Source: Oncomelania hupensis
Lineage: Eukaryota; Mollusca; Gastropoda; Littorinimorpha; Pomatiopsidae
Direction of reading: 5' to 3'
Assembly (NCBI GenBank): GCA_036898135.1
Contig: CM072516.1
Span: forward strand, 64,982,482-65,046,481
DNA length: 64,000 bases
The notes beneath the pieces were generated by a model, which saw nothing but the letters and a program-made list of their open reading frames with translations, had not been told where the DNA came from and did not search any database. This document shows, piece by piece, positions 24,428-34,326 of this stretch (the stretch's first letter is position 1; each line of letters starts with the position of its first letter). A program made the translations under genes and the position numbers.

Positions 24428-24430
<3 letters not shown>
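24045..24430 (+). repeat. tRNA-derived SINE (family B), copy 2
   Basis: Same A box (GTGGCGCAGTGGATAAGTCG), B box (GGGTTCGATTCCCGC), body and 3' end as 10496-10885, with only scattered differences by eye. It is followed by (TTA)n at 24431-24517, which runs into a short GAT run. Confidence 0.9.
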
Positions 24431-24517
<87 letters not shown>

Positions 24518-24530
24518 GATGATGATGATG
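24431..24530. repeat. (TTA)n SINE tail plus short (GAT)n
   Basis: About 29 TTA units followed by five GAT units. Confidence 0.93.
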
Positions 24531-24687
24531 ACGGTTCCGCGACGACTAAGACGCCAACAATACGTCAGTCCTCACATCCGCTTATAGCCCCTTCTATATA
24601 TAGTCCTTGGTTAAATGTAATCAGTAAAGCTAGTTTTCTGTACATCTTTTATCCTATTTTACTGTTGTAGCGGTGTCATCAGATTTT

Positions 24688-24740
24688 GAATAGTTTGGTG
24701 TGGTCCTGACTCGGCTCCTAGCAGTCCACTGGATCCTATA
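24688..24740 (+). repeat. Fragment of the 560-bp repeat 3' end
   Basis: GTGTGGTCCTGACTCGGCTC followed by GCAGTCCACTGGATCC matches the reverse complement of the GGTCCAGCGGACTGC...ATCAGGACCAC end of the 560-bp family. It is the only plus-strand fragment of that family noticed. Confidence 0.5.
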
Positions 24741-25178
24741 ACCATTGATTATCTAATCTAATCCATTCCCATAATCCATTATCGTTGAATGGCGCAGCGT
24801 TGACGATGACAACGGCAACAAAGATTCATACAACAACGTTAAAAAACGATTGGCTATAATAATTATAGGTAGCTAATTTACCGTCATCTTTTTAGCCTGT
24901 TCGTCTCCTAATTCATCATACTTGATTAGCCAACGACGAAGAAATTATCGACAACGACGACTCTGATTTCCATGGACGATGAGAACTGAAAACGTCACGT
25001 AACAAATTCTCTGTCTTTTCCTCAGGCCCGTACCCGCCCTTATATTACATCGCCCTTGAATAATAATGCGGCGACGATGGCGATGTCGACGAGTACAACG
25101 ACTTCAAGGGGGCTTACGTTACCGATACATAACAGACACAATTCTACGTCACCCTCTGTCAGTCCCCTGAGATATTAC

Positions 25179-25251
25179 CTGCGGTTGACAGGTGCAATGT
25201 GCTTGGTCTGTCGCCTAGCTGACTTAGTAGCTGGACATTGGATGGCCAATG
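25179..25251 (-). CDS. Candidate exon upstream of the EH domain
   Basis: 73-nt minus-strand exon candidate. The acceptor tract is GTCCTGCTGCCTGTACTTTATTATCAG (27 bases, described by its ends: GTCCTG..TTATCAG) above 25251; the donor is GTAATATC from 25178 downwards. In phase 0 it reads HWPSNVQLLSQLGDRPSTLH then LSTA and leaves one G. That G plus AT of the 21532-21624 exon makes GAT (Asp), keeping the frame open into GSEWPTVAEEE. The peptide itself is unrecognised and would be a linker before the EH domain. Phase agreement and a good acceptor are the evidence; there is no homology support. Confidence 0.48.
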
Positions 25252-25725
25252 CTGATAATAAAGTACAGGCAGCAGGACCGCGAATTTAGTGTAGCTTAGA
25301 GAAGATCTTAACAGCCCCAGAATAGGAATGATTTCAACAGCATCAAACAATATGTTCAGAAATTACATTATTTCAGCATTCAATTAAAGTGTTCCATGGC
25401 TCATTCTCTTCTATTCTGTTACATTCAATTTTATTCTGTTGTATTCTTCTTCAACCACCACTGGCATTTGGCTACCAGTCCAAAATCGCATTAATCACAC
25501 GGCTCCGACACTGGGACTTGCCCTGTTTTGATCGCCCAGCAGCACCGTACCTTCAAGACCTTCAAGACATTCATCAATATGTCTCATCTCGTTCACTTCT
25601 TTCGTGTTCTCAGTCGCTTCGTCAAGCTGCAAGCGTCGAACGCACAAGAAAAACACCATGGGTGGCAGATCACACGAATGTGGGAGACAACAAGAATGAG
25701 TAACACCACAGTTGTTGAACATTGC
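25252..25725. other. Unassigned, presumed intron
   Basis: Nothing recognised. Open frames on both strands at 25389-25722 have no family resemblance. Confidence 0.4.
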
Positions 25726-25727
25726 TT

Positions 25728-25876
25728 GGTGTTGTGGTGTTGTGTATTGTATTATGCTGTATTGTGAAGTGTTGGGTTGTATTGTATTGTGTTGTGTTGT
25801 GCTGTATTGTATTGTGTTGTATTGTACTGCACTGTATTGTATGGTATGCTGTGATGTTGTGTTGTGTTGTGCTAGT
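25728..25876. repeat. (TTGTR)n pentanucleotide satellite
   Basis: About 30 pentamers alternating ATTGT, GTTGT and GCTGT. The pentamer period gives long open frames on both strands that are artefacts. Confidence 0.9.
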
Positions 25877-26059
25877 CAAGGTTACCCAACGATTTCTCAT
25901 CTATCAATAATTTCTCAGTGAGATACAATTTTCGTCTTCGTATACTCAAACCACGGGACCACCACCAATCACATGTATAATACTAATAGCGAGTGTCATC
26001 TTATCTAAGCACACAAGTCGCTCAGGTCACTGTCCTTTTCGCATGGTCGGTTCTACGAG

Positions 26060-26066
26060 AGAGAGG

Positions 26067-26098
<32 letters not shown>
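26060..26098. repeat. (GA)n microsatellite
   Basis: Short GA array. 26099-26650 after it is unassigned. Confidence 0.92.
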
Positions 26099-26105
<7 letters not shown>

Positions 26106-26653
26106 TTACATAATGAGATTATAACGAATGTAGATGTGCTATAGAATTATCATATTATTTACATTCATTATAGCTATCGGCCAGCTTCGATGAACTTTTA
26201 CGCTGAAAGGTCGTTCAAATATTTTGGCTGAAAAAGCTACACACTACTTCTACAGCGTTTCAGCACTGAAAGACTTCTTCCTACACAATAGCCTAACTCA
26301 AGACTCAAACGCTGATCAGGGAGGAGCAAAAGCGGAAAGTTGTCGTAGTAGCGGCATATTAGATTGTTATTTCTGAGCCAATGATTACACCTAAAGCAGC
26401 CAGTAAATGCGTAGGGACCAAACAGACTTTCTGAGCCTCGTCTCTTGTCTAGAATTATTGTCTGCAACTAGTTCTCTCAGAAATACCTAGGCTATGCACC
26501 AAACAGGCTTTGGAGACTTGTACCTGGATTTTCTCTGCAGCACCAAGAAGACTGTGAGCACCCCTTTCCGTTGTGGAAGTTTACATGCGCTGTTCAAGCT
26601 GTCATTCATTCATATATATATATTTTTTAAATGTATATATACACATAGATAGA

Positions 26654-27192
<539 letters not shown>

Positions 27193-27290
27193 TCCTGTAT
27201 TCAATCATTCAAACAGGAAATCATTCAGACACTAAATCCTGTATTTTACAGGGAAATCATTCAGACACTAAATCCTGTATTTTACAGAGC
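27193..27290. repeat. 36-bp tandem repeat, about two units
   Basis: GAAATCATTCAGACACTAAA followed by TCCTGTATTTTACAGG occurs twice, with a partial degenerate unit at 27193-27215. Confidence 0.85.
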
Positions 27291-27761
27291 AAAATTACAT
27301 GAGCTTAAAATGTATACTGTAAAATTAAAATTGCAGTTCGCCTAGCTTACAGGCAAGTAAGCTTCCTTTAAGTCTTCTATTATAGGTGTAAAAACGAAAA
27401 TGTATGCAAAACCTTTTTTTTAAACATATTCAGCGTTCACAAAAGGTTTGCCAACAAAGGATTTTGAAGCCAACCATGTGTAATAACCGGGCTTCAAAAC
27501 ACACAAGTCAGAGAAAGCTCTAACATAATTCTCAATCTAAGCACGAGGCAGGAAAGGTCAACCTAATTTGCATTTGAATAACATTTACAAACATACCAAG
27601 CATAACTAGGTTATCACAGGAGACAATTTTTCAAACGTTCTTTAAAAAAAAAAAAAGACAACAATTATATACTGTAATGGGAGGTAACAACTTCATACTC
27701 GCAAGGGATGTAAATCTCATGGAAAAAGTACATAATTTCAAACAATAATTTATAAAGTTGC
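27291..27761. other. Unassigned AT-rich flank of the LTR element
   Basis: No gene or repeat recognised; poly-A run near 27645. Confidence 0.45.
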
Positions 27762-27766
27762 ATGTG

Positions 27767-29293
27767 TGTCACGTGGGGTTTATGGGCTCTGCACAATGGA
27801 ATTATGGACCCTCACGTTTATTCGGTGGGAACTGCTAGTAAGTCACCCTATGAATTACTTTAATAAATTTATTTGTTTAGCTCGTTCTGTGTTAAGGTTG
27901 GGGTACAGAAATAGATAGAAAAATGGTAAAAGAATACTGTCACACTAGCTTTCACACGGCTATGAATCATATGTAGTCCAGCCACTTGATAACAGTTAAA
28001 ATCACACATTTATTTCTTCTACTCTATACAAGATTCTCTAAGTACTAATCTAACTTAAAAAGTCTCTTTCAATGCTAATAGTTCGATCGCTGATAGTCTA
28101 GGCAGCTGTTTTTCTTCCTCGGGCACTTGCTATAATATTTCATGTAGATTTGGACTACTGTGGTCCGTTTTACAGTTTCTGAAGAGTTGGACTACTGTGG
28201 TCCTGTTATGATCAGTTTAAGTGCACCTTGGCGTGTTCACTTAACTGCTAGATGGAGCGTGCGAAGTCCTTCTGTGAGGTAGCTTCTGGTCCACCTGGGT
28301 AGTTGTGTAGTTGGGTTCCCTTGCCACGCTGTGGGGTCTTGTAGGGGGTTTTTCAAGGTGGCTCTTTCCGGCTTGTGCGGCAGAGTCTCCTCAACCAACT
28401 AGTCGTTTCTGTGGAGTGGGATAGCTCGGGATAGCTCGGGATAGCTCGCCTGCTCGTCTGTAATATAAGAGACGAAATTCTGCACAACCCTGAATAATCG
28501 GTTTGTGCAGAGCGTCTCACTGAAAGCCAAGTAGCCCTCAGTGATAGCTCCACATCTCTATACATAAGCGACGAACATTCTGCTACTTCCGGGTTCCACT
28601 GGAATCTCAACTCTAAATTCCTATACATACATAAATATAAATCGTGTCTAACTATACACATACAGAATTAATAATAATATAAACATTCAGTGGTACAGCC
28701 ACTGGTCTGCAAACATACATATAAGTTAAACAACAGTGGTTCCGTACGGGATACAACATGGCGGCGCAACCGGTCGTGTTTCGCCTCGTGGTAGGCTCTT
28801 CCACGTGGTCCCGCAAATTCGGATTAACAATTCACATTTATGCATAGCAAATTCCACAAACATAATTTCAACAATAATATAAATATCACGATGAAACAGA
28901 AGGGTGTTCATTTACCTGTTTGACAAGTTCAGGCCCGTGATGACTTGAGAGAATTCTAAGATTTCAAAGTCCTGCTTCCTGGTCTATGAGTGTAGAGATT
29001 TCTCTAGCTGTGGAGATGTTGACTCTACCTCATCTCACACACGACTGATTCAAACTGCGCTAAGATCTGACACAGTCAAAACTGCTCTACCCACTGAGCC
29101 TGCTCTGATTGGTTAAAACGGTCCGATTCAAAGCTCAAGTGCTGAGTCACTGCGATGTGGGTCGGGCTCGCGGTGTGTGGTCTGCTGTGTAATTTAATTG
29201 CTGCTGTGTAATAGTCTAACTTCTCTACTGTTACAAAGACTACACATGGCTAAATAGTCAACAAGCAGAGTTAAGACTAGCCAGTTCATGACA
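27767..29293 (-). repeat. 3' LTR of the Gmr1-like element
   Basis: 1527 bp; same length as the 5' LTR. Four differences were found by eye against 34327-35853, at 28005 (C/T), 28310 (G/T), 28421 (A/G) and 28656 (A/G). A triplicated ATAGCTCGGG-type decamer lies at 28421-28450. On the minus strand an AATAAA occurs near 27862-27872, a possible polyadenylation signal close to the U5 side. Short frames in the LTR are duplicated in both copies and are not genes. Confidence 0.95.
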
Positions 29294-29306
29294 GGCTCCC
29301 TCAACT
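29294..29306 (-). other. Polypurine tract candidate
   Basis: On the minus strand the bases before the 3' LTR read GTTGAGGGAGCC, a short purine core in the position expected for plus-strand priming. It is weaker than many gypsy PPTs because it ends in CC. Confidence 0.5.
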
Positions 29307-29460
29307 GAAAAAAGGCGATGACTACTGGATTCGACCTTTTTCTACTACAGAGCCTAGTTTAACACTGCACTATCCTAGGGTCCTATTTACAAACTAATTA
29401 AGTTGCTCTACCTGAGCTGCAATGCTGTGCCAGGTAGCTATGGACACTAGTGACAGGGTA
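29307..29460 (-). other. 3' untranslated spacer between pol and 3' LTR
   Basis: About 150 bases with no open frame and no env; typical compact spacing. Confidence 0.6.
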
Positions 29461-32400
29461 TTACTGGGCGGGGACGAATTCTGGTGCTGTGGCCCTTAGT
29501 TGTGTTGGGTGGGCGACAGCTGCTGTGTCCTCCACGAGATGGCGACTGAGGTAGTCGGCTCCGTGGTTCTCTTTGCCGGGGATGTACTCGATTTGGAATG
29601 AGTATGCCTGAAGGGTGAGTGCCCATCGCATCAGGCGAGAGTTCAAAGACTTGGAGGCTGCCAGGAACGATAGGGGTTGGTGGTCCACCTGAACTGTGAA
29701 GTGGGTCCCATACAGGTAGAGTTGGAATTTCTGTATGGCCCAGACTAGTCCAAGGCATTCTTTCTCCGACGTGGCGTAGTGGGTCTCGGCGGGTCTCAAT
29801 TTCCTGCTGGCGTAGGCGACGGGGAATAGCGTCTCTGCATTCTTGGGGTCGCGCTGTAGCAGTACTGCTCCGAGGCCTAAGTCGCTTGCGTCGGTGCGAA
29901 GAACGAATGGCTGAGTCAAATCGGGTAGGTGGAGTACTGGCGCCGATGTCATTCTGTCCTTGAGTGTTTGGAATGCTGTCTCACATTCCGCTGTCCAAAC
30001 TACTTTGTCCGGGGCGATTTTCCGGGTTCCATTTGTCAGTGGCACGGCGATGCTGTTGTAGTTGGGGATGAACTTCTGGTAGAAGCCGCAGAGTCCTAGA
30101 AATGACTGCACTTCCTTCTTTGTCTTGGGCCTAGGAGCGTCGAGTAGGCGTTTCACTGTCTTTTCTACCGGTCGCAGGCTTCCTTGACTGATGGTGTGTC
30201 CCAGAAATTCTAGTTCTGTGAATCCAATCTGACATTTGGTGGGTCTTGCCGTCAATCCCGTGTCTCTGAGGCGGGCGAGTAGTTGTTGTAGGAGCGTGAC
30301 ATGTTCCTCCCACGTAGGTGTAGCGATGAGGATGTCGTCCATAAACGAATGTAGGTGCTCGCTGCTCAGGGGTGCCAGGAGTTTTCGCATCATGGCGCTG
30401 AAGATGCTGGGTGCGTTGTGGAGTCCGAATGGAAGCACGTTGAATTCGAAGTGTCCTTCCATAGTGCTGAAAGCTAGGTACTTTCGGACTTGTGGTTGTA
30501 CTGGTATCTGGTAGTATCCTTTGCTGAGGTCGATGCGTGAGAAGTACTTCGCTCGCTGTAGCTTGGCAAATAGGTCTGTCTGGTCCGGGAGTGGCTCTGG
30601 CTGGAACTGCGTTACCGCATTCAGGAGTCTGAAGTCGATGCACAGTCGATGCTCTCCGTTGGGTTTTCGCAACAATACCGTGCCTGCGCTGTAGGGTGAA
30701 GTAGACTCTGAGATGATTCCGGCTGCCAGTAAGGTGTCTATCTCTTCCTTGATGGCTCGCTGCTGAGACAGTGGCATCGGGTAGAGCTTCTGGCGGACGG
30801 GTGTTGGGTCGGTCACCGTTAAGGTTACTTCGACGAGGTCTGTCCTCCCTGGTCGGTCTGTGAGCACAGTCTGATGTTGTCGAATGACCTGTCGTACTTG
30901 CTGTTGCTGTTTAGCGGCTAGGTCTCCGTTGAGTATCACGTCTTTGTAGGTTTCTTTGGAGTGCAGGGGATACTCTACTGCATTGGTCTCCATGCTTTCT
31001 CCTTCTTCCGCGATGGCGATGGCTAACAAGTTGTGAGTGCTGGGGGTCGCTGGTCGGTCCGTATACTTCTTGAGGAGATTGATGTGGTGGTAACGGGTTT
31101 TCCCGTTCACCTCTACTTGGTAGACTGTCTTGGATTTCTTGGCAGTCACCCGGTACGGTCCTCTCCAAGCGATGTCCAGCTTGTTGGTTCCACTTGGAAG
31201 TAAGAGTAGCACTTGATCGCCGACTTGCAGTTCTCGGTCCTTAGCGTGGCGGTTGTAGTACTTCGCCTGACGGGCTCTTGCCTTCTTCAGTGCTTCACCA
31301 GCTTTCTTCCACGTTGCTTTGAGGGTTTCCTGCAGGTCTGCGACGTACTTGGTGGCACCTCTGGGTGTGTCGTCTATCTTGGCTTCCGTCCAACTTCTGC
31401 TTAGGGCTTCTAGCGGTCCTGCTAGAGGTCTGCCGAATAGCAAGGTTGACGGGGTGTAGCCTGTGGCTGCATGGGGCGTTTCTCTATATGCGAACAGTGC
31501 CGCATTCACGTAGGTGTCCCACGCTTCTGGATTGTCGTCGGCGACTTTCCTGAGGATGGTGAGAAGGGTTCCATTCAGTCTTTCTACTTGTCCGTTGCTG
31601 GCTGGGTGGTATGGTGGTGTGCGAATGTGATGAACTTGTATCAACTCGAACACGTCTTGCATCAGGCGGCCGGTGAACTGAGATCCGTTGTCCGTTCTAA
31701 TGCTGTCCGGGAATCCGACTCTGGTAAAGATGGCGATGAGTGCATCTGCAATCTTCTTGGTGTCGATCGCTGGCAACGGGACTGCTTCGCACCACATCGT
31801 ACATGCGTCGACGAGTGTGAGTAGAAATCTGTTCCGCTTCTTGGTCATGGGCAGTGGTCCTACTATGTCTACTGAGACTTGCTGGAATGGCACGCCGACT
31901 ACTACTGATGGTCCTAAGGTAACTGGTACGGTGTGATGTCGCGGGGAATATCGTTGACATTGGTGGCAAGATTTCACGTAGCGCTTGACATCCTCCGTGA
32001 TTCCTGGCCAATAGTAGTGTGCGCTGATTCTTTGCACTGTGGCTCCAATTCCCATGTGTCCGCTGAGTGGCATGCTGTGGCCTAGTTCTAGTACTTGGGC
32101 TCGAAGGGTGGCTGGTAGTACTAGTTGGGTGTGATCTCCATCTCCTTGACGATGTAGAACTCCCTGTTCCATGTAGAAGTCTCCCTTGTGCGGGGGTGTG
32201 TGCGCCTTGGGTAGCTTCTGGAAGCACTTCGCTATCGAGGTGTCTTCTTTCTGTGCTGTTTTGATCTCTTCGAGTCCTGGGTTCGGAGCGAACTCGGGCT
32301 GGGGTGGTTGGGTTTTAGCTTGGGCCCTGGTTTGCACTGCAGCTATCTCTACAGTTTTAGGGGGCGTGCCTAAGAACACATACCTACAACCTAGCACTAG

Positions 32401-33960
32401 ATCATACAGGGGTTTCTGTAAAACAGCTGCTTGGATTCGTCCTGTGACGTACCTACTCTCTACTTCTATCCAAGCTATTGGGCAAGTAGTCGTCGGTTTC
32501 GTCAAGTCTGCTCCTTGTAAGTCGACTGTCTTGTCTGTCAAGTCCGCGCGCGATACAAGAGATTCGCTAACTATCGCGTCGTATGATAGACCTGTGTCAT
32601 ACAGACAGTTCGCTTCTTTACCGTTGACCTTGACCGTGTCTGTCACCGATGGGTGATCTCCGATTGTGTGTGGCTTGTTACCGCTGCTTTGAGTTAGAAC
32701 TCTGTGCGCTGGCCGGCTTTCGCGCTCTTCCCTACGTTGTGCGGCCAACTTGAAACATTCTGCGGTGGAGTGATTGTTTCTGTTGCAGAACGAACAATAC
32801 CGTCTCTGTTCTGCGGGACCTCTTTTCCCGAATTCCGTGTTGGGTCCTTTATTTTGCCCTGGTCTGGGGTTATTCGGCTTATTTGCGGTGCGCTCTTCCC
32901 GGTTAGGGCTTCGTTTCTGTGCCTCTTTCCCGTTAGGCTTTAGGTCTCGCCTGAAGCTCTTGGCTTCTCCGTGTGCGGCCACGTACCTATCTGCGACCTT
33001 GACCAGATCTTCCAGTCTTTCTGCGCCCTGCTCTACTGAGAATGTTCTCAGCTCGGGGGTCATGGTTTCCCGTAGCTGTTCCCATACTAACAGTTCTGTC
33101 AGTCCATCATACGTCTTAGCCGTGGCTGACTGGCTAATCCACTTATCCAACGTTGTGGACAACCGATCCGCGAACTGCGCATAGCTCTCTCCTTTCACTC
33201 TCCGATTGGTGCGGAACTTTTGCCGGTAGCATTCTCCTGTCAGTTCGAATCCCGTTAGGAGTGCCTCTTTTACTTTGTGATAGTCAGTCACTCTGTCAGT
33301 CGGTAGCTTACTGTAGATGTCATAAGCCTTTCCTCTAAGTCCTTGACTAAGCTTGAAAGACCAATGAGTGGGATCTAGTTTATACTCTGTTGCTAGACGC
33401 TCAAACCTAGTCAGATAGAGATCTAGACCTTCTTCTCTCTCATTGAATGTTCCCAGTGGAAATGACATTCCTTGTACAGGGTTGGATGCTACCTCTAGCT
33501 GATCTGAGTGGGGAGGGGTTGAGGAAGAACTTGAAGCTCCTGATTCCAATCTTTTCAATTCTAACTCATGCTGTCTGTCTTTTTCCTTTTCAGCCCTCTC
33601 ATACTCCCATTTCCTAACTTCTGCTTCTCTCTCTGCTGCTACTGCTGCCTTCTTCTGTTCTACTTCTAATTCTAGTTTCTTCTGCTCTGCTTCTAATGCT
33701 AGTTTCTTCTGCTCTGCTTCTAACGCTAGTTTCTTCTGCTCTGCTTCTAGTTCCAGTTTCTTTTGCTCCCTTGCTGCTTCTAACTCTAGCTTCTTCTGCT
33801 CTGCTTCTAATTTCTTTGCCTCTCTCTCGGCTGCTCTCTCTGCCTTAGCCTCCTGCTTCTCTACCTCGGCATTGATATACGCAATTAGGTCTCCCCCTGC
33901 TAAGTGTAAAGCTTCCCCTAATTCCTTGAAGCGCAATCTCAAGGCCACTGGGTCCGACAT
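29461..33960 (-). CDS. gag-pol: Gag-Pol polyprotein, order Gag-PR-IN-RT-RNase H
   Basis: Single uninterrupted frame of 1499 codons, stop TAA at 29461. The first in-frame ATG is at 33958-33960 (MSDPVALRLRF); a TTG two codons upstream is not a likely eukaryotic start. Numbering from that Met: Lys/Glu-rich coiled coil about 30-140 containing five to six 9-residue EQKKLxLEA repeats; Gag core about 160-330; CCHC zinc knuckle C389-C392-H397-C402; protease with DTG at 455-457 and LVLG near 521; integrase zinc finger H628/H635/C665/C668; DD35E at D698, D757, E793; GPY at 934-936; RT with catalytic D1144 and the box FMDD at 1206-1209; RNase H with TDAS near 1356 and conserved E and D positions after it. 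The Tyr of the usual Y-x-D-D box is Phe. Gag and Pol are fused with no frameshift or stop. No chromodomain or envelope was seen. Confidence 0.95.
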   Translation of the reverse strand: MSDPVALRLRFKELGEALHLAGGDLIAYINAEVEKQEAKAERAAEREAKKLEAEQKKLELEAAREQKKLELEAEQKKLALEAEQKKLALEAEQKKLELEVEQKKAAVAAEREAEVRKWEYERAEKEKDRQHELELKRLESGASSSSSTPPHSDQLEVASNPVQGMSFPLGTFNEREEGLDLYLTRFERLATEYKLDPTHWSFKLSQGLRGKAYDIYSKLPTDRVTDYHKVKEALLTGFELTGECYRQKFRTNRRVKGESYAQFADRLSTTLDKWISQSATAKTYDGLTELLVWEQLRETMTPELRTFSVEQGAERLEDLVKVADRYVAAHGEAKSFRRDLKPNGKEAQKRSPNREERTANKPNNPRPGQNKGPNTEFGKRGPAEQRRYCSFCNRNNHSTAECFKLAAQRREERESRPAHRVLTQSSGNKPHTIGDHPSVTDTVKVNGKEANCLYDTGLSYDAIVSESLVSRADLTDKTVDLQGADLTKPTTTCPIAWIEVESRYVTGRIQAAVLQKPLYDLVLGCRYVFLGTPPKTVEIAAVQTRAQAKTQPPQPEFAPNPGLEEIKTAQKEDTSIAKCFQKLPKAHTPPHKGDFYMEQGVLHRQGDGDHTQLVLPATLRAQVLELGHSMPLSGHMGIGATVQRISAHYYWPGITEDVKRYVKSCHQCQRYSPRHHTVPVTLGPSVVVGVPFQQVSVDIVGPLPMTKKRNRFLLTLVDACTMWCEAVPLPAIDTKKIADALIAIFTRVGFPDSIRTDNGSQFTGRLMQDVFELIQVHHIRTPPYHPASNGQVERLNGTLLTILRKVADDNPEAWDTYVNAALFAYRETPHAATGYTPSTLLFGRPLAGPLEALSRSWTEAKIDDTPRGATKYVADLQETLKATWKKAGEALKKARARQAKYYNRHAKDRELQVGDQVLLLLPSGTNKLDIAWRGPYRVTAKKSKTVYQVEVNGKTRYHHINLLKKYTDRPATPSTHNLLAIAIAEEGESMETNAVEYPLHSKETYKDVILNGDLAAKQQQQVRQVIRQHQTVLTDRPGRTDLVEVTLTVTDPTPVRQKLYPMPLSQQRAIKEEIDTLLAAGIISESTSPYSAGTVLLRKPNGEHRLCIDFRLLNAVTQFQPEPLPDQTDLFAKLQRAKYFSRIDLSKGYYQIPVQPQVRKYLAFSTMEGHFEFNVLPFGLHNAPSIFSAMMRKLLAPLSSEHLHSFMDDILIATPTWEEHVTLLQQLLARLRDTGLTARPTKCQIGFTELEFLGHTISQGSLRPVEKTVKRLLDAPRPKTKKEVQSFLGLCGFYQKFIPNYNSIAVPLTNGTRKIAPDKVVWTAECETAFQTLKDRMTSAPVLHLPDLTQPFVLRTDASDLGLGAVLLQRDPKNAETLFPVAYASRKLRPAETHYATSEKECLGLVWAIQKFQLYLYGTHFTVQVDHQPLSFLAASKSLNSRLMRWALTLQAYSFQIEYIPGKENHGADYLSRHLVEDTAAVAHPTQLRATAPEFVPAQ
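33649..33801 (-). repeat. 27-bp tandem repeat inside gag
   Basis: Five to six tandem 27-bp units encode EQKKLELEA/EQKKLALEA. The units differ by a few bases, so the copy number may vary among element copies. Confidence 0.85.
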
Positions 33961-34301
33961 TGCCAAACGTGTCTATGAACAACCTCTGAATCACGTGGAA
34001 TACCAAAACACTAGCAATATTTCAATTCAATAAAAACAATGCAAAGACCATACAATTCGTAATCAATAATAGAATAAAACAAGAGTCAAATGGCATACAA
34101 CAGTTATTTAAGCAAAACCTGCAAAAGAACAATGCAACATACAGGCACAAAAATATTTGAAGCAAAAAAGTTTTTAACTAAAGAATAGTGCACCACAACT
34201 GATCAGTCCTAGTTACCACTATTCTAAGTTATTCTACTTCTACTGTTATCTAATTTTATTGTACTTAGATCCGGTTATACCCAATTCCTATTATACACAG
34301 A
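33961..34301 (-). other. 5' leader of the Gmr1-like element
   Basis: Untranslated leader of about 340 bases between the primer-binding region and the gag ATG. It is AT-rich and no upstream frame of note was found. Confidence 0.6.
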
Positions 34302-34319
34302 TCCTAGCTAGGCTCGCCA
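34302..34319 (-). other. Primer-binding site candidate
   Basis: On the minus strand, seven bases after the 5' LTR, the sequence TGGCGAGCCTAGCTAGGA begins with TGG, complementary to the 3' CCA of a tRNA. The tRNA was not identified. Confidence 0.6.
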
Positions 34320-34326
34320 ATTAAAG

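Noticed and set aside
30131..30643. Minus-strand 170-codon frame, and other overlapping frames on both strands between 29447 and 33338
   Set aside because: Shadow frames of the gag-pol gene with no family signature.
33961..33966. Start of gag-pol two codons upstream (TTG)
   Set aside because: TTG is not a usual eukaryotic start; ATG at 33958-33960 follows at once.
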